Shown: in pieces, positions 8,204-16,027 of the stretch
Layout of the letters: each line of letters opens with the position of its first letter
Position numbering within the stretch: the stretch's first letter is position 1
NCBI RefSeq assembly: GCF_016907545.1
Contig: NZ_JAFBCD010000001.1
Location: forward strand, 1,426,001 to 1,490,000
Length of the DNA: 64,000 nucleotides
Direction of reading: 5' to 3'
Origin: Paenarthrobacter ilicis
GTDB lineage: Bacteria > Actinomycetota > Actinomycetes > Actinomycetales > Micrococcaceae
Notes under the pieces: model-generated
The model's database searches: none
What the model was told of the DNA's origin: nothing
What the model saw: the letters and a program-made list of their open reading frames with translations, nothing else
Translations under genes and position numbers: made by a program

Positions 8204-9819
8204 ACGTCATCATGGTCCCGGCAGTCGATGTAGCTGCCCTGAAGGACACCACGTTGCTGAACATGGGCATCTTCGCCCTGTTCGTCGCAGTCACCATGGT
8301 CATTGTTTTCCGGGCCAGCCGGAACAACAAGACCGCCGCCGACTACTACGCGGCAGGGCGATCCTTCACCGGATCCCAAAACGGCACCGCAATCGCCGGC
8401 GATTACCTGTCCGCAGCCTCCTTCCTGGGTATCACCGGGGCAATCGCCATCAACGGGTACGACGGCTTCCTGTACTCCATCGGCTTCCTGGTCGCGTGGC
8501 TCGTGGCCCTGCTGCTGGTGGCTGAGCTCCTTCGCAACACGGGCAAGTTCACCATGGCCGATGTCCTGTCCTTCAGGCTTCGCCAACGGCCGGTACGCAT
8601 TGCTGCAGCTTTGTCCACCCTCGCCGTCTGCTTCTTCTACCTGCTGGCCCAGATGGCCGGCGCGGGCAGCCTGATCTCGCTCCTCCTGGGAATCAGTGAC
8701 TGGGGCGGACAAGCACTGGTGATTGTCGTCGTCGGCGCCCTCATGATCATGTATGTGCTTATCGGCGGCATGAAGGGCACCACCTGGGTCCAGATCATCA
8801 AGGCAATCCTGCTTATTGCAGGTGCGGCGGTCATGACCGCCATGGTGCTGGCCATCTACGGATTCAATGTTTCATCCTTGCTGGGATCCGCCGCTGAGGC
8901 TGCCAACAACCCGGCCGTGCTCAACCCGGGCCTGCAGTACGGAAAGACTGAGACCACCAAGCTGGACTTCATGTCCCTGGGACTGGCACTGGTGCTTGGC
9001 ACTGCAGCCTTGCCCCACGTGCTGATGCGGTTCTACACGGTGCCCACAGCCAAGGAAGCCCGTAAATCAGTGGTGTGGGCCATCTGGCTCATTGGCCTCT
9101 TCTACCTGTTCACGCTGGTCCTGGGCTACGGAGCGGCAGCACTGGTGGGTGCAGAGACCATCAAGTCCGCGCCGGGCGGGGTCAACTCTGCCGCACCGCT
9201 GCTGGCCTTCCACCTGGGTGGCCCGCTGCTGCTGGGCTTCATCTCCGCGGTGGCGTTCGCAACCATCCTGGCGGTGGTGGCCGGCCTGACCATCACGGCC
9301 GCAGCATCCTTCGCCCACGATATCTACGCAAACGTCATCGCCAAGGGCAAAGCTGATGCAACCACCGAGGTCAAGGTTGCGCGGCGGACCGTGGTGGTGA
9401 TCGGTGTCCTCGCCATCCTTGGAGGAATCTTCGCCAACGGCCAGAACGTCGCATTCCTGGTGGCACTGGCCTTTGCCGTAGCAGCGTCCGCCAACCTGCC
9501 CACCATTGTGTACTCCCTGTTCTGGAAGAAGTTCACCACCCAGGGCGCGCTCTGGAGCATGTACGGCGGCCTGGCGGCGGCAATCCTGCTGATCACCTTC
9601 TCACCGGTGGTGTCCGGCGCCAAGACGTCCATGATCCAAGGCGCAAACTTCGCAATCTTCCCGTTGAGCAACCCGGGCATCGTGTCCATTCCACTGGCCT
9701 TCTTCCTGGGCTGGCTTGGCACGGTCCTGGACAAGCGGCGTGAGGATCCGGCCAAGCAGTCGGAAATGGAAGTGCGTTCACTGACAGGTATTGGAGCCGA
9801 AAAGGCGGTAGACCACTAG
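8200..9819 (+). CDS. actP: Cation:acetate symporter
   Basis: A 539-residue member of the solute:sodium symporter family closely resembling ActP, which takes up acetate and in some species glycolate or pyruvate. It has about 13 helices, the DYYAAGRSFTGSQNGTAIAG segment, GDYLSAASFLGITG, and TAALPHVLMRFYTVP, all characteristic of acetate permeases. The ATG overlaps the DUF485 stop; the preceding gene supplies coupling. Convergence with the PHP gene is marked by a bidirectional hairpin at 9870-9905. It is a paralogue of the symporter at 3886-5352, and together they flank one two-component system. Confidence 0.92.
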   Translation: MNVIMVPAVDVAALKDTTLLNMGIFALFVAVTMVIVFRASRNNKTAADYYAAGRSFTGSQNGTAIAGDYLSAASFLGITGAIAINGYDGFLYSIGFLVAWLVALLLVAELLRNTGKFTMADVLSFRLRQRPVRIAAALSTLAVCFFYLLAQMAGAGSLISLLLGISDWGGQALVIVVVGALMIMYVLIGGMKGTTWVQIIKAILLIAGAAVMTAMVLAIYGFNVSSLLGSAAEAANNPAVLNPGLQYGKTETTKLDFMSLGLALVLGTAALPHVLMRFYTVPTAKEARKSVVWAIWLIGLFYLFTLVLGYGAAALVGAETIKSAPGGVNSAAPLLAFHLGGPLLLGFISAVAFATILAVVAGLTITAAASFAHDIYANVIAKGKADATTEVKVARRTVVVIGVLAILGGIFANGQNVAFLVALAFAVAASANLPTIVYSLFWKKFTTQGALWSMYGGLAAAILLITFSPVVSGAKTSMIQGANFAIFPLSNPGIVSIPLAFFLGWLGTVLDKRREDPAKQSEMEVRSLTGIGAEKAVDH

Positions 9820-9827
9820 GTCCCTCC

Positions 9828-9858
9828 AACCACACCGTTCCTGGAACCACACCGTTCC
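9828..9858. repeat. Short direct repeat after actP
   Basis: AACCACACCGTTCC occurs twice, at 9828-9841 and 9845-9858 (17-base period), just after the actP stop. No function is evident; it may be local slippage. Confidence 0.6.
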
Positions 9859-9869
9859 GGCAACCAACA

Positions 9870-9905
9870 AAGGGCTCCCTCTGCGGCAAAGCAGGGGGAG
9901 CCCTT
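9870..9905. terminator. Bidirectional hairpin between actP and the PHP gene
   Basis: A 15-base stem (AAGGGCTCCCTCTGC paired with GCAGGGGGAGCCCTT, one wobble) has a six-base loop. There is no immediate T-run on the plus side, although CATTTTTTC follows about 20 bases on. It probably terminates both convergent units. Confidence 0.8.
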
Positions 9906-9916
9906 CGGGTGGTGCA

Positions 9917-10936
9917 TCATTTTTTCAGGGCCAACCATTCGGTCAGCCGGTCCAGCTGCCAGGTGGTGACGATGCGCTCCGGCGGAACTCCCACGGCCTC
10001 CGCGCGGGCCGCACCGTACTGGAGGAAGTCCAGTTGCCCCGGAGCGTGTGCGTCGCTGTCGATGCTGAACAGGCAACCCGCGTCCAGCGCCATGGCGATG
10101 AGATCGTCCGGTGGGTCCTGCCGTTCCGGGCGGGAATTGATCTCCACGGCGACGCCCCATTCGGCGCACTCCTTGAAGATCCTGGCGGCGTCGAACTCGG
10201 ACTGTGGACGTGTGCCGCGGGAACCCTGCACCAGCCGGCCCGTGCAGTGCCCCAACACGTTGGTGTGGGGATCGGTGATGCCGCCCAGCATCATGGCGGT
10301 CATGGTCTTCTTATCGGACCTGAGTTTTGAGTGGACACTGGCCACCACCACATCCAGCCGGCCCAGCATCGCGGGCGTCTGGTCAAGCGTGCCGTCCTCC
10401 AGGATGTCCACTTCGATGCCCTTCAGCAACCGGAAGCCATCCTGCCCGGCGTTGATCCCGTCCACCAGTTCCAGCTGTGTGGTCAGCCGCTCGGCGCTGA
10501 GGCCGTTGGCGATTGTCAGGTTGGGCGAATGGTCCGTGAGGGCCAGATACTCACGGCCCAACGTGTGCGCTGCCGCAACCATGGCTTCGATGGGGGAGCC
10601 GCCATCGGACCAATTACTGTGGCTGTGGAGATCGCCACGCAGGGCTGTTGCGATGCTCTCGCCGCCCGACGCGAGCGGCTCGGCGCCGCGCTCGCGGAGG
10701 TCCGCCAAGTAGTCGGGGACCCTGTCCTCCATGGCCTGGGTGATGACCTCTGCACTCCGGCTTCCCACGCCCTTGAGGCTGGTGATCCGGCCGCTGCCCA
10801 CCAACCTGACGAGCTCATCCCCGGAAAGCTGCCGCACGGCGTCGGCCGCTTTACGGAAGGCTTGGACCTTGAAAGTGGGAGCCTGGCTGCGTTCCAGCCA
10901 GAAAGAAATTTCGTCGAGCGCCTCAATGGGATCCAT
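9917..10936 (-). CDS. PHP-domain metal-dependent phosphoesterase with helix-hairpin-helix N terminus
   Basis: A 339-residue protein. The first ~90 residues resemble the helical/HhH region of family X DNA polymerases (ITSLKGVGSRSAEVI). A PHP domain follows, with metal ligands in DLHSHSNWSDG, LTDHS, KGIEVDIL, VASVHS, GHCTGR and SDAHAPGQLD. The layout matches the C-terminal half of bacterial PolX-type proteins without the nucleotidyltransferase palm, so it is a likely phosphoesterase acting on DNA or phosphorylated metabolites; the substrate is unknown. ATG 10936 is preceded by GGAG five bases away; an upstream GTG/ATG at 10957 lacks a site. The perfect hairpin at 10958-10995 lies just upstream. 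Confidence 0.85.
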   Translation of the reverse strand: MDPIEALDEISFWLERSQAPTFKVQAFRKAADAVRQLSGDELVRLVGSGRITSLKGVGSRSAEVITQAMEDRVPDYLADLRERGAEPLASGGESIATALRGDLHSHSNWSDGGSPIEAMVAAAHTLGREYLALTDHSPNLTIANGLSAERLTTQLELVDGINAGQDGFRLLKGIEVDILEDGTLDQTPAMLGRLDVVVASVHSKLRSDKKTMTAMMLGGITDPHTNVLGHCTGRLVQGSRGTRPQSEFDAARIFKECAEWGVAVEINSRPERQDPPDDLIAMALDAGCLFSIDSDAHAPGQLDFLQYGAARAEAVGVPPERIVTTWQLDRLTEWLALKK

Positions 10937-10957
10937 GGCTCCATAATCCACGAACAA

Positions 10958-10995
10958 GGCGCATCATCAACAGAGGGCGCTGCTGATGATGCGCC
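10958..10995 (-). terminator. Hairpin after the His-tailed membrane protein gene
   Basis: A perfect 12-base inverted repeat (GGCGCATCATCA and TGATGATGCGCC) has a 14-base loop. It lies 17 bases beyond the stop of the minus-strand gene at 11013 and is followed on that strand by TTGTTC. It could terminate that gene before the PHP gene begins. Confidence 0.65.
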
Positions 10996-11012
10996 TGTCC
11001 AGTGGCCGCCAC

Positions 11013-11606
11013 CTAGTGGTGGTGGCCTTGCTCCAGGGCGGGATTGGAACCCTGGTCCGGCACCTGGCCGTGCTCGCCGTGGGGGACAGCGTACTGGCCC
11101 GCCATGGAGGCAGCCAAGCCAGGTGTGGCTACTGAGGCAACAACGACGGCGGCTCCGAACGCGGCTGCCAGAAGCCGCCCGGTCCTTGGCTGGCCGTGGG
11201 CGCCGCCGTCGCTGGTCTTGTTCTGCCGGCTCAACCATCCGGCTCCGGCAAGAGCCATGAGTGTCAGGCCAAGAGCGGCGAAGTTGCTGACGTCCAGTGT
11301 TCGTTCAACGGCAATTGCGCTGACCACGGTTGCGACGTGGGCCACGGCTGCAAGGGACAGGACCGGCAGCGCGTACTTGGTGAAGACCAGCGCGTTGCGG
11401 TGCAAGCCAAAGAGCGACCACGCCAGGAAAGCGAGCCCGGCAAGGAGGGTGACCGCACCGGCGGCAATGCTCCCGGGGGTTCCCGAGCCTGGGCCGGTGA
11501 GGTACCCAGCAGCCAAGGACAGCTCCACCATGCCCGCCGCCATGGCGGCAAAGTAGACGAAAAGCGTGGTGGCCGCCCTGAGGGTGGGTTGGCTGTTTTT
11601 CTCCAT
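11013..11606 (-). CDS. Membrane protein with His-rich C-terminal tail, function unknown
   Basis: A 197-residue protein. Hydrophobic helices lie around residues 13-35, 45-68, 76-98, 108-125 and 143-165. The C-terminal segment after the last helix is hydrophilic (HGEHGQVPDQG) and ends GHHH. Five His residues in the last ~25 residues suggest possible metal binding, but no family motif is recognised. ATG 11606 is the only reasonable start. It is followed by the hairpin at 10958-10995 and preceded, 61 bases away, by a DUF4383 membrane protein on the same strand; the two may form one unit. Confidence 0.65.
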   Translation of the reverse strand: MEKNSQPTLRAATTLFVYFAAMAAGMVELSLAAGYLTGPGSGTPGSIAAGAVTLLAGLAFLAWSLFGLHRNALVFTKYALPVLSLAAVAHVATVVSAIAVERTLDVSNFAALGLTLMALAGAGWLSRQNKTSDGGAHGQPRTGRLLAAAFGAAVVVASVATPGLAASMAGQYAVPHGEHGQVPDQGSNPALEQGHHH

Positions 11607-11667
11607 GGCTGAGGCCCTTCCGGGTGGTCCTGGTCAGTGTCCGGTTACTGGTTGTGAGCGGGGTGAC

Positions 11668-12075
11668 TCAGGCGCGGGCAGAAGAAACGACGGCCTTGTC
11701 CTGCGACAGGGCAACACCGAGCAGGACCACGGCGCTGGCAAGGTGCAGCACGTTGTCTGCACCGTTAAGGGCGATGATGTTCAGCGAGCTGCCCACCAGG
11801 AAGAGCCCCACGATGCCCACCAGCAGGTAGACGCCACCGACGGTGGTGTTCACGGATTTGGAGATGGTCACGCCGTTCAGGCCGGCGTAGAGAAGTGCGG
11901 CACCGATGGCCAGGTGGATGATGTTGTGCAGTGGGTTTACCGCGAAAACGATCAGGTTGGCGCCTTCAGTGGCGAAGAATCCGATTCCTGACGTCACGAA
12001 GAATCCCAGCACGCCTACCAGGAGGTAGACAGCTCCGAAAATGGTAGCGATCAAACGATTGGGCGAAGTACGCAT
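11668..12075 (-). CDS. DUF4383 membrane protein
   Basis: A 135-residue protein with four evenly spaced hydrophobic segments and small polar loops. It has the NRLIATIFGAVYLLVGVLGF start and the NPLHNIIHLAIGAALL motif characteristic of the DUF4383 family, common in actinobacteria and of unknown function. ATG 12075 is chosen because the family begins here; the open frame upstream is not conserved-looking. It is on the same strand as the His-tailed membrane protein. Confidence 0.82.
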   Translation of the reverse strand: MRTSPNRLIATIFGAVYLLVGVLGFFVTSGIGFFATEGANLIVFAVNPLHNIIHLAIGAALLYAGLNGVTISKSVNTTVGGVYLLVGIVGLFLVGSSLNIIALNGADNVLHLASAVVLLGVALSQDKAVVSSARA

Positions 12076-12199
12076 GGTCCAAACCTTCCGATGATGGCCG
12101 GAATGCCGGCCGTCCTGCTCAGCCCCAGGCGGGGCTTTCAAGCAGTGATTCGGACCATGCGGGAATTCGGATGGGTGGGAGGCGGGATTAATTCGCAGG

Positions 12200-13027
12200 T
12201 CAGGGGCGGAGCCGGATGGTGGTCATTTTCAGGTCGTTGGTGCCCTCGAAGACATAACGCAGGTCGATCGTCTTGCCGTCGCACTGCAGCTTGCCGGTCA
12301 GGTCCGCCTTGTTGTTGCCGTTGTCATTGTTGACGCTGACGGAGTTGTAATTGGGCTTGCAGGAGCTGTCCAGGTTCAAGCTCTCGATGCCATCAATGAA
12401 GGCTTGTTTGTCCAGTTCGTTTTTCAACGGCTGGCCCAGGTAGTCGTCGTAGGCCTTCTCCGTCTGGCCGGCGACGATCAGGGTGGTGAACTCGTCACCC
12501 AGTGATCTCGCCTTGGACGTGGCATTGCCCACCACATTCACCAACACCAGAATGCCAACAACCACCAGCACGATCAGTCCCGCGACGATGCCCAGGACGA
12601 TCCAGAGGACCTTCCTGTTCTTCTTGGGCGGTTGAGCGTACTGGCCGGGTGGGTACTGGCCGGGGGGATACTGGCCGGGCTGGTTCTCCGCCGGGGGGTA
12701 GGGGTTCTGCGGATACGGATTGCCCGGCGGCGTCTGCGGGTAGGGGTTGCCGGTCTGGGGGTACTGCCCGCCCGGAGCCGGGTACGGAGGGTTGGCTTGG
12801 GAGCCGTCCGACGCCGGTTGCTGCCACTGCGGCGAGGCTCCGCTTTGCGGTGGGTAGCCGGGGCCAGGCGGAACAGGGGGCGGGTTCTGGCTGGGCTGGT
12901 TTGGGCCGGGCTGGTTTTGCGGCGGCAAATACTGCGGCGGCTGGTATTGCGGGGGTTGATTCTGCGGTGGCTGATTCTGCGGGGGTTGGTTCTGATCGGG
13001 CTGGTGCGGTTCTTGCGGGTTGCTCAC
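12200..13027 (-). CDS. Proline/glutamine-rich single-pass membrane protein
   Basis: A 275-residue protein in three parts. Residues 1 to about 145 are low-complexity and built of NQPPQ, QYPP and similar repeats. A single membrane helix follows a KKNRK stop-transfer cluster (VLWIVLGIVAGLIVLVVVGILV). The outer domain is about 100 residues, with two Cys (SSCKPN and LQCDGK) that could form a disulfide. The outer part resembles DUF4878/DUF4333-like exported domains, but I am not certain of the family. The start is GTG 13027, preceded by AAAGGGG; upstream reading frame is unsupported. The long opposite-strand frames here are compositional shadows of the repeats. Confidence 0.72.
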   Translation of the reverse strand: MSNPQEPHQPDQNQPPQNQPPQNQPPQYQPPQYLPPQNQPGPNQPSQNPPPVPPGPGYPPQSGASPQWQQPASDGSQANPPYPAPGGQYPQTGNPYPQTPPGNPYPQNPYPPAENQPGQYPPGQYPPGQYAQPPKKNRKVLWIVLGIVAGLIVLVVVGILVLVNVVGNATSKARSLGDEFTTLIVAGQTEKAYDDYLGQPLKNELDKQAFIDGIESLNLDSSCKPNYNSVSVNNDNGNNKADLTGKLQCDGKTIDLRYVFEGTNDLKMTTIRLRP

Positions 13028-13181
13028 GGTAGTGCCCCTTTCGATAGCCACATATTGCTCGCTGGCGAGCAGTTGTGCCACCACCTGGCCGGGAACCTCT
13101 GGACGGCCCCCGGATCGTCCTCTTGAATCACATCGTATCTGCGGGTTCCTGTACAGCCTGACAACTACGCGCCGCGGCAAC

Positions 13182-13652
13182 TCAGGCCTCGGAGCGCCGC
13201 CCCAACAACGGCTGCACCCGGTAAGGGATCATTTCCCGCATGGCCAGGGCCGTATCGGTTCGCTCCACTCCGTCGCAGCCCAGGATTTTGCCGTTGATCC
13301 TGTAAAGGTCCTCGGCGTCCAGCGCCACAACCCTGAGCAGCAGATCAGCCGAGCCGGTCAACCCGAAGCCTTCCAGGATCTCGGGGATGCCGGCCAGGTC
13401 CTTGGCCAGAGAGGCCAGCTTTTGCTGCTGGACGTGGACGGTAATGAAGGCAGTCAGCGGATAGCCCAAAGCGGCCGGATTGATGCGACGCTCAAAGGAC
13501 AGGAAGGCATGTTTCTTTTCCAGCTGGGCCATGCGTGCCTGAACGGTATTGCGGGACAGACCCAGTTTCTGCGCCAGGGCCACCACGGTGCCTCGAGGAT
13601 CCTTGGCCATGGCCGAGAGGAGACGGGTATCAGTGCCATCCAAGGGTTGCAT
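13182..13652 (-). CDS. Lrp/AsnC-family transcriptional regulator
   Basis: A 156-residue regulator. The N-terminal winged helix-turn-helix (DTRLLSAMAKDPRGTVVALAQ then LGLSRNTVQARMAQLE) is followed by the RAM/AsnC ligand domain. It is divergent from the 2-oxoacid dehydrogenase operon, the same arrangement as bkdR and branched-chain keto-acid dehydrogenase genes, so it probably responds to a branched-chain or aromatic amino acid and controls that operon (inference). The ATG at 13652 is preceded by an extended -10 box (TGC-TAATCT) only 8 bases upstream and has no ribosome binding site, so the mRNA may be leaderless. Confidence 0.9.
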   Translation of the reverse strand: MQPLDGTDTRLLSAMAKDPRGTVVALAQKLGLSRNTVQARMAQLEKKHAFLSFERRINPAALGYPLTAFITVHVQQQKLASLAKDLAGIPEILEGFGLTGSADLLLRVVALDAEDLYRINGKILGCDGVERTDTALAMREMIPYRVQPLLGRRSEA

Positions 13653-13660
13653 AATGCGCA

Positions 13661-13669
13661 AGATTAGCA
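13661..13669 (-). promoter_or_regulatory. Extended -10 promoter of the Lrp/AsnC gene
   Basis: On the minus strand TGC-TAATCT ends eight bases before the ATG. No good -35 box is visible, as expected for an extended -10 promoter. Transcription would start at or next to the start codon. Confidence 0.45.
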
Positions 13670-13735
13670 CGGGCTGAGGACTCCTGGCAGAGCAGAATGC
13701 TCAATTTATGCACGGCCAGTTGTACCTGTTGCATC

Positions 13736-13753
13736 TTGTGAGTAGGGTCACAA
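13736..13753. promoter_or_regulatory. Perfect CRP/GlxR-type palindrome in the bkd/lrp divergent region
   Basis: TTGTGA-GTAGGG-TCACAA has six-base arms that are exact inverted copies and contain the full TGTGA-N6-TCACA consensus. It overlaps a possible plus-strand promoter (TTGTAC 13720-13725, 17-base spacer, TAGGGT 13743-13748), which would make it a repressor site for the dehydrogenase operon. It could alternatively act on the divergent regulator gene. Confidence 0.65.
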
Positions 13754-13847
13754 ATAACTCCGGCGAAGGTGCCGGAGGGCCGGTCAACGGCGGGATCACG
13801 AGTCCTGTTGGCGCCGGCAGGACCGAACCGGAAGGTCGCGATCACCT

Positions 13848-15017
13848 GTGTTGACGGATCAGGCGGGCTGGGGAGTGCAGAACCACACTCCGGGCCCGGA
13901 ACAAAGTGCACACCAGTCCCTTCGTACCGGCGGCAATCTGCTGCAACTGCTGTCGCCTGAGGGTGAGCGCATCAGCCACCCCGAATTCGACGTCTGGGTC
14001 AAGGACGTCGGTGATGAGCAGTTGTGCTCGCTGTACGAAGACATGACGGTCATCCGTCGTATAGACACTGAAGCCACAGCCCTCCAACGTCAAGGAGAAC
14101 TGGCGTTGTGGCCCCCGCTGCTGGGCCAGGAGGCCTCCCAGATCGGCTCAAGCCGGTCCCTGCACGATGATGACTTCGTTTTTCCCAGCTACCGGGAAAG
14201 CGGAGTGGCATATGTTCGAGGCGCCCACCTCTCCGAGATCGCCAGGGTCTGGCGCGGTAATGCGTCCTACGGTTGGGATCCGCAACGGATCAATCTGGCC
14301 ACGCCGCAGATCATCATCGGGTCCCAGAGCCTGCACGCCACCGGCTACGCCATGGGAGTGCAACTGGATGGAGCCAGCACCGCTGTGATGGCCTACTTCG
14401 GTGACGGTGCAACCAGTGAAGGCGACGTGAACGAAGCCATGGTTTTCGCCGCCAGCTACCAGGCTCCCGTGGTGTTCTTCTGCCAAAACAATCACTGGGC
14501 CATTTCCGAGCCTGTTCGGGTGCAGTCCCACGTTCAATTGGCCGACAGGCCCAATGGTTTCGGAATTCCCAGCATGCGTGTGGACGGAAACGATGTCCTG
14601 GCTGTGATGGCTGCAACCCGCGCCGCTTTGGACCGTGCCCGGAATGGTGGAGGCCCCACCTTCATCGAGGCCGTCACGTACAGAATGGGTCCCCACACCA
14701 CGGCGGACGATCCCACCCGGTACCGGGATCCCATCGAGTTGGAGGACTGGGCGGCCAAGGATCCCATCCTCAGGCTCCGGAAGCTGATGGAAGCCAAGGG
14801 CCTCCTCACTGCTGATGTTGAGGCAGCCGTAAAAGCCAAAGCGGATGCAGTAGCTGCGGAACTACGGTCCAGCTGCACCACCATGCCGGACCCTGAACCG
14901 TTGGACGTCTTCAACCACGTGTACAGCACGCCCAACCCCTGGATTGAACGCCAGAAGGACCACTACTCGCGCTACCTGAACAGTTTCAATGGATCCGTCG
15001 TGGAAGGCGCACTCTGA
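13848..15017 (+). CDS. bkdA: 2-oxoacid (branched-chain type) dehydrogenase E1, alpha subunit
   Basis: A thiamine-diphosphate subunit of the heterotetrameric E1 that decarboxylates branched-chain 2-oxoacids, or possibly pyruvate. The 389-residue protein carries the ThDP motif from GDGATSEGD to CQNN near residues 185-210, PSYRESG, and RMGPHTTADDPTRYR near the phosphorylation-loop position. The start is uncertain: GTG 13848 and TTG 13851 are adjacent, with GGAAGG rather far upstream (13830-13835); family similarity begins near GGNLLQLLSPEG. It overlaps the E1beta ATG by one base. Branched-chain specificity is inferred from the AsnC-type regulator next door; a pyruvate dehydrogenase label is possible. 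Confidence 0.85.
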   Translation: MLTDQAGWGVQNHTPGPEQSAHQSLRTGGNLLQLLSPEGERISHPEFDVWVKDVGDEQLCSLYEDMTVIRRIDTEATALQRQGELALWPPLLGQEASQIGSSRSLHDDDFVFPSYRESGVAYVRGAHLSEIARVWRGNASYGWDPQRINLATPQIIIGSQSLHATGYAMGVQLDGASTAVMAYFGDGATSEGDVNEAMVFAASYQAPVVFFCQNNHWAISEPVRVQSHVQLADRPNGFGIPSMRVDGNDVLAVMAATRAALDRARNGGGPTFIEAVTYRMGPHTTADDPTRYRDPIELEDWAAKDPILRLRKLMEAKGLLTADVEAAVKAKADAVAAELRSSCTTMPDPEPLDVFNHVYSTPNPWIERQKDHYSRYLNSFNGSVVEGAL

Positions 15018-16027
15018 TGTCCAAACTTACTTTCGCCCGCGCCATCAATGCAGGCCTCCGCAAGTCCCTGGAAAGCGACCCCAAAGTGGTATTGATGGGC
15101 GAAGACATCGGAGCCCTGGGTGGCGTTTTCCGCGTTACCGACGGCTTGCAGAAAGACTTCGGCAAGCACAGAGTCATCGATTCCCCGCTGGCGGAGTCCG
15201 GGATCATCGGTACTGCGGTGGGCCTGGCCTACCGTGGCTACCGGCCCGTCTGCGAAATCCAGTTCGACGGCTTCATTTACCCCGCCTTCGACCAGATTGT
15301 CAGCCAAGTGGCGAAGATGCACTACCGGACGCAGGGCAGGGTGAAAATGCCCATCACCATCCGTGTCCCGTTCGGTGGAGGCATTGGATCCCCGGAGCAT
15401 CACTCCGAATCGCCGGAGGCGTATTTCACCCACACATCAGGCCTACGGGTGGTGGCGGTGTCCAACCCACAGGACGCCTACACCATGATTCAGCAAGCCA
15501 TCGCCTCGGATGATCCGGTGCTCTACTTCGAGCCGAAGCGCCGATATCACGACAAGGGCGATGTGGATGAGGCTAGGGATCTCTCCAGCGCACTTCCGCT
15601 GGACAAGGCTGCTGTTGTCACCACCGGATCCGACGTCACTTTGGTCGCGTATGGTCCACTGGTCAAAACGGCCAAGGACGCTGCAACCGCCGCTGCGGAC
15701 GAAGGCATTTCCGTGGAGGTAATTGACCTGCGCTCGCTGTCACCGGTGGATTATCCGGTGGTGGAAGCATCGGTCCGCAAGACCGGGCGCCTGGTGATCA
15801 CCCACGAAGCCGGGCAATCAGGTGGGCTCGGTGCGGAGATTGCTGCCAGCATCACGGAACGCTGCTTCAACTACCTGGAGTCCGCCCCGGTACGGATCAC
15901 GGGTTTCGACGTTCCGTACCCGTACTCGAAGCTCGAAATGCACCATCTGCCGGATCTGGACAGGATTCTTGACGGCGTGGACCGAGCGCTGGGCCGCCGC
16001 AACTCCCTGAGCGGACTGGAAGGATGA
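15017..16027 (+). CDS. bkdB: 2-oxoacid (branched-chain type) dehydrogenase E1, beta subunit
   Basis: The partner of E1alpha: 336 residues with the transketolase-like pyrimidine-binding domain (MGEDIGALGGVFRVTDGL, DSPLAESGIIGTAVGLA, EIQFDGFIYPAFDQI) and the C-terminal transketolase domain (VTLVAYGPLVKTA, EVIDLRSLSPVD, ITHEAG). The segment PFGGGIGSPEHHSESPEA is typical of E1beta. Its ATG overlaps the E1alpha TGA by one base and its stop overlaps the E2 ATG as ATGA, so the three subunits are translationally coupled. It acts in the cytosolic multienzyme complex. Confidence 0.92.
   Translation: MSKLTFARAINAGLRKSLESDPKVVLMGEDIGALGGVFRVTDGLQKDFGKHRVIDSPLAESGIIGTAVGLAYRGYRPVCEIQFDGFIYPAFDQIVSQVAKMHYRTQGRVKMPITIRVPFGGGIGSPEHHSESPEAYFTHTSGLRVVAVSNPQDAYTMIQQAIASDDPVLYFEPKRRYHDKGDVDEARDLSSALPLDKAAVVTTGSDVTLVAYGPLVKTAKDAATAAADEGISVEVIDLRSLSPVDYPVVEASVRKTGRLVITHEAGQSGGLGAEIAASITERCFNYLESAPVRITGFDVPYPYSKLEMHHLPDLDRILDGVDRALGRRNSLSGLEG

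Noticed and set aside
12502..13126. Long plus-strand frames opposite the Pro/Gln-rich protein
   Set aside because: They mirror the repetitive codons of the minus-strand gene, which itself has a ribosome site, a membrane helix and an extracytoplasmic domain.
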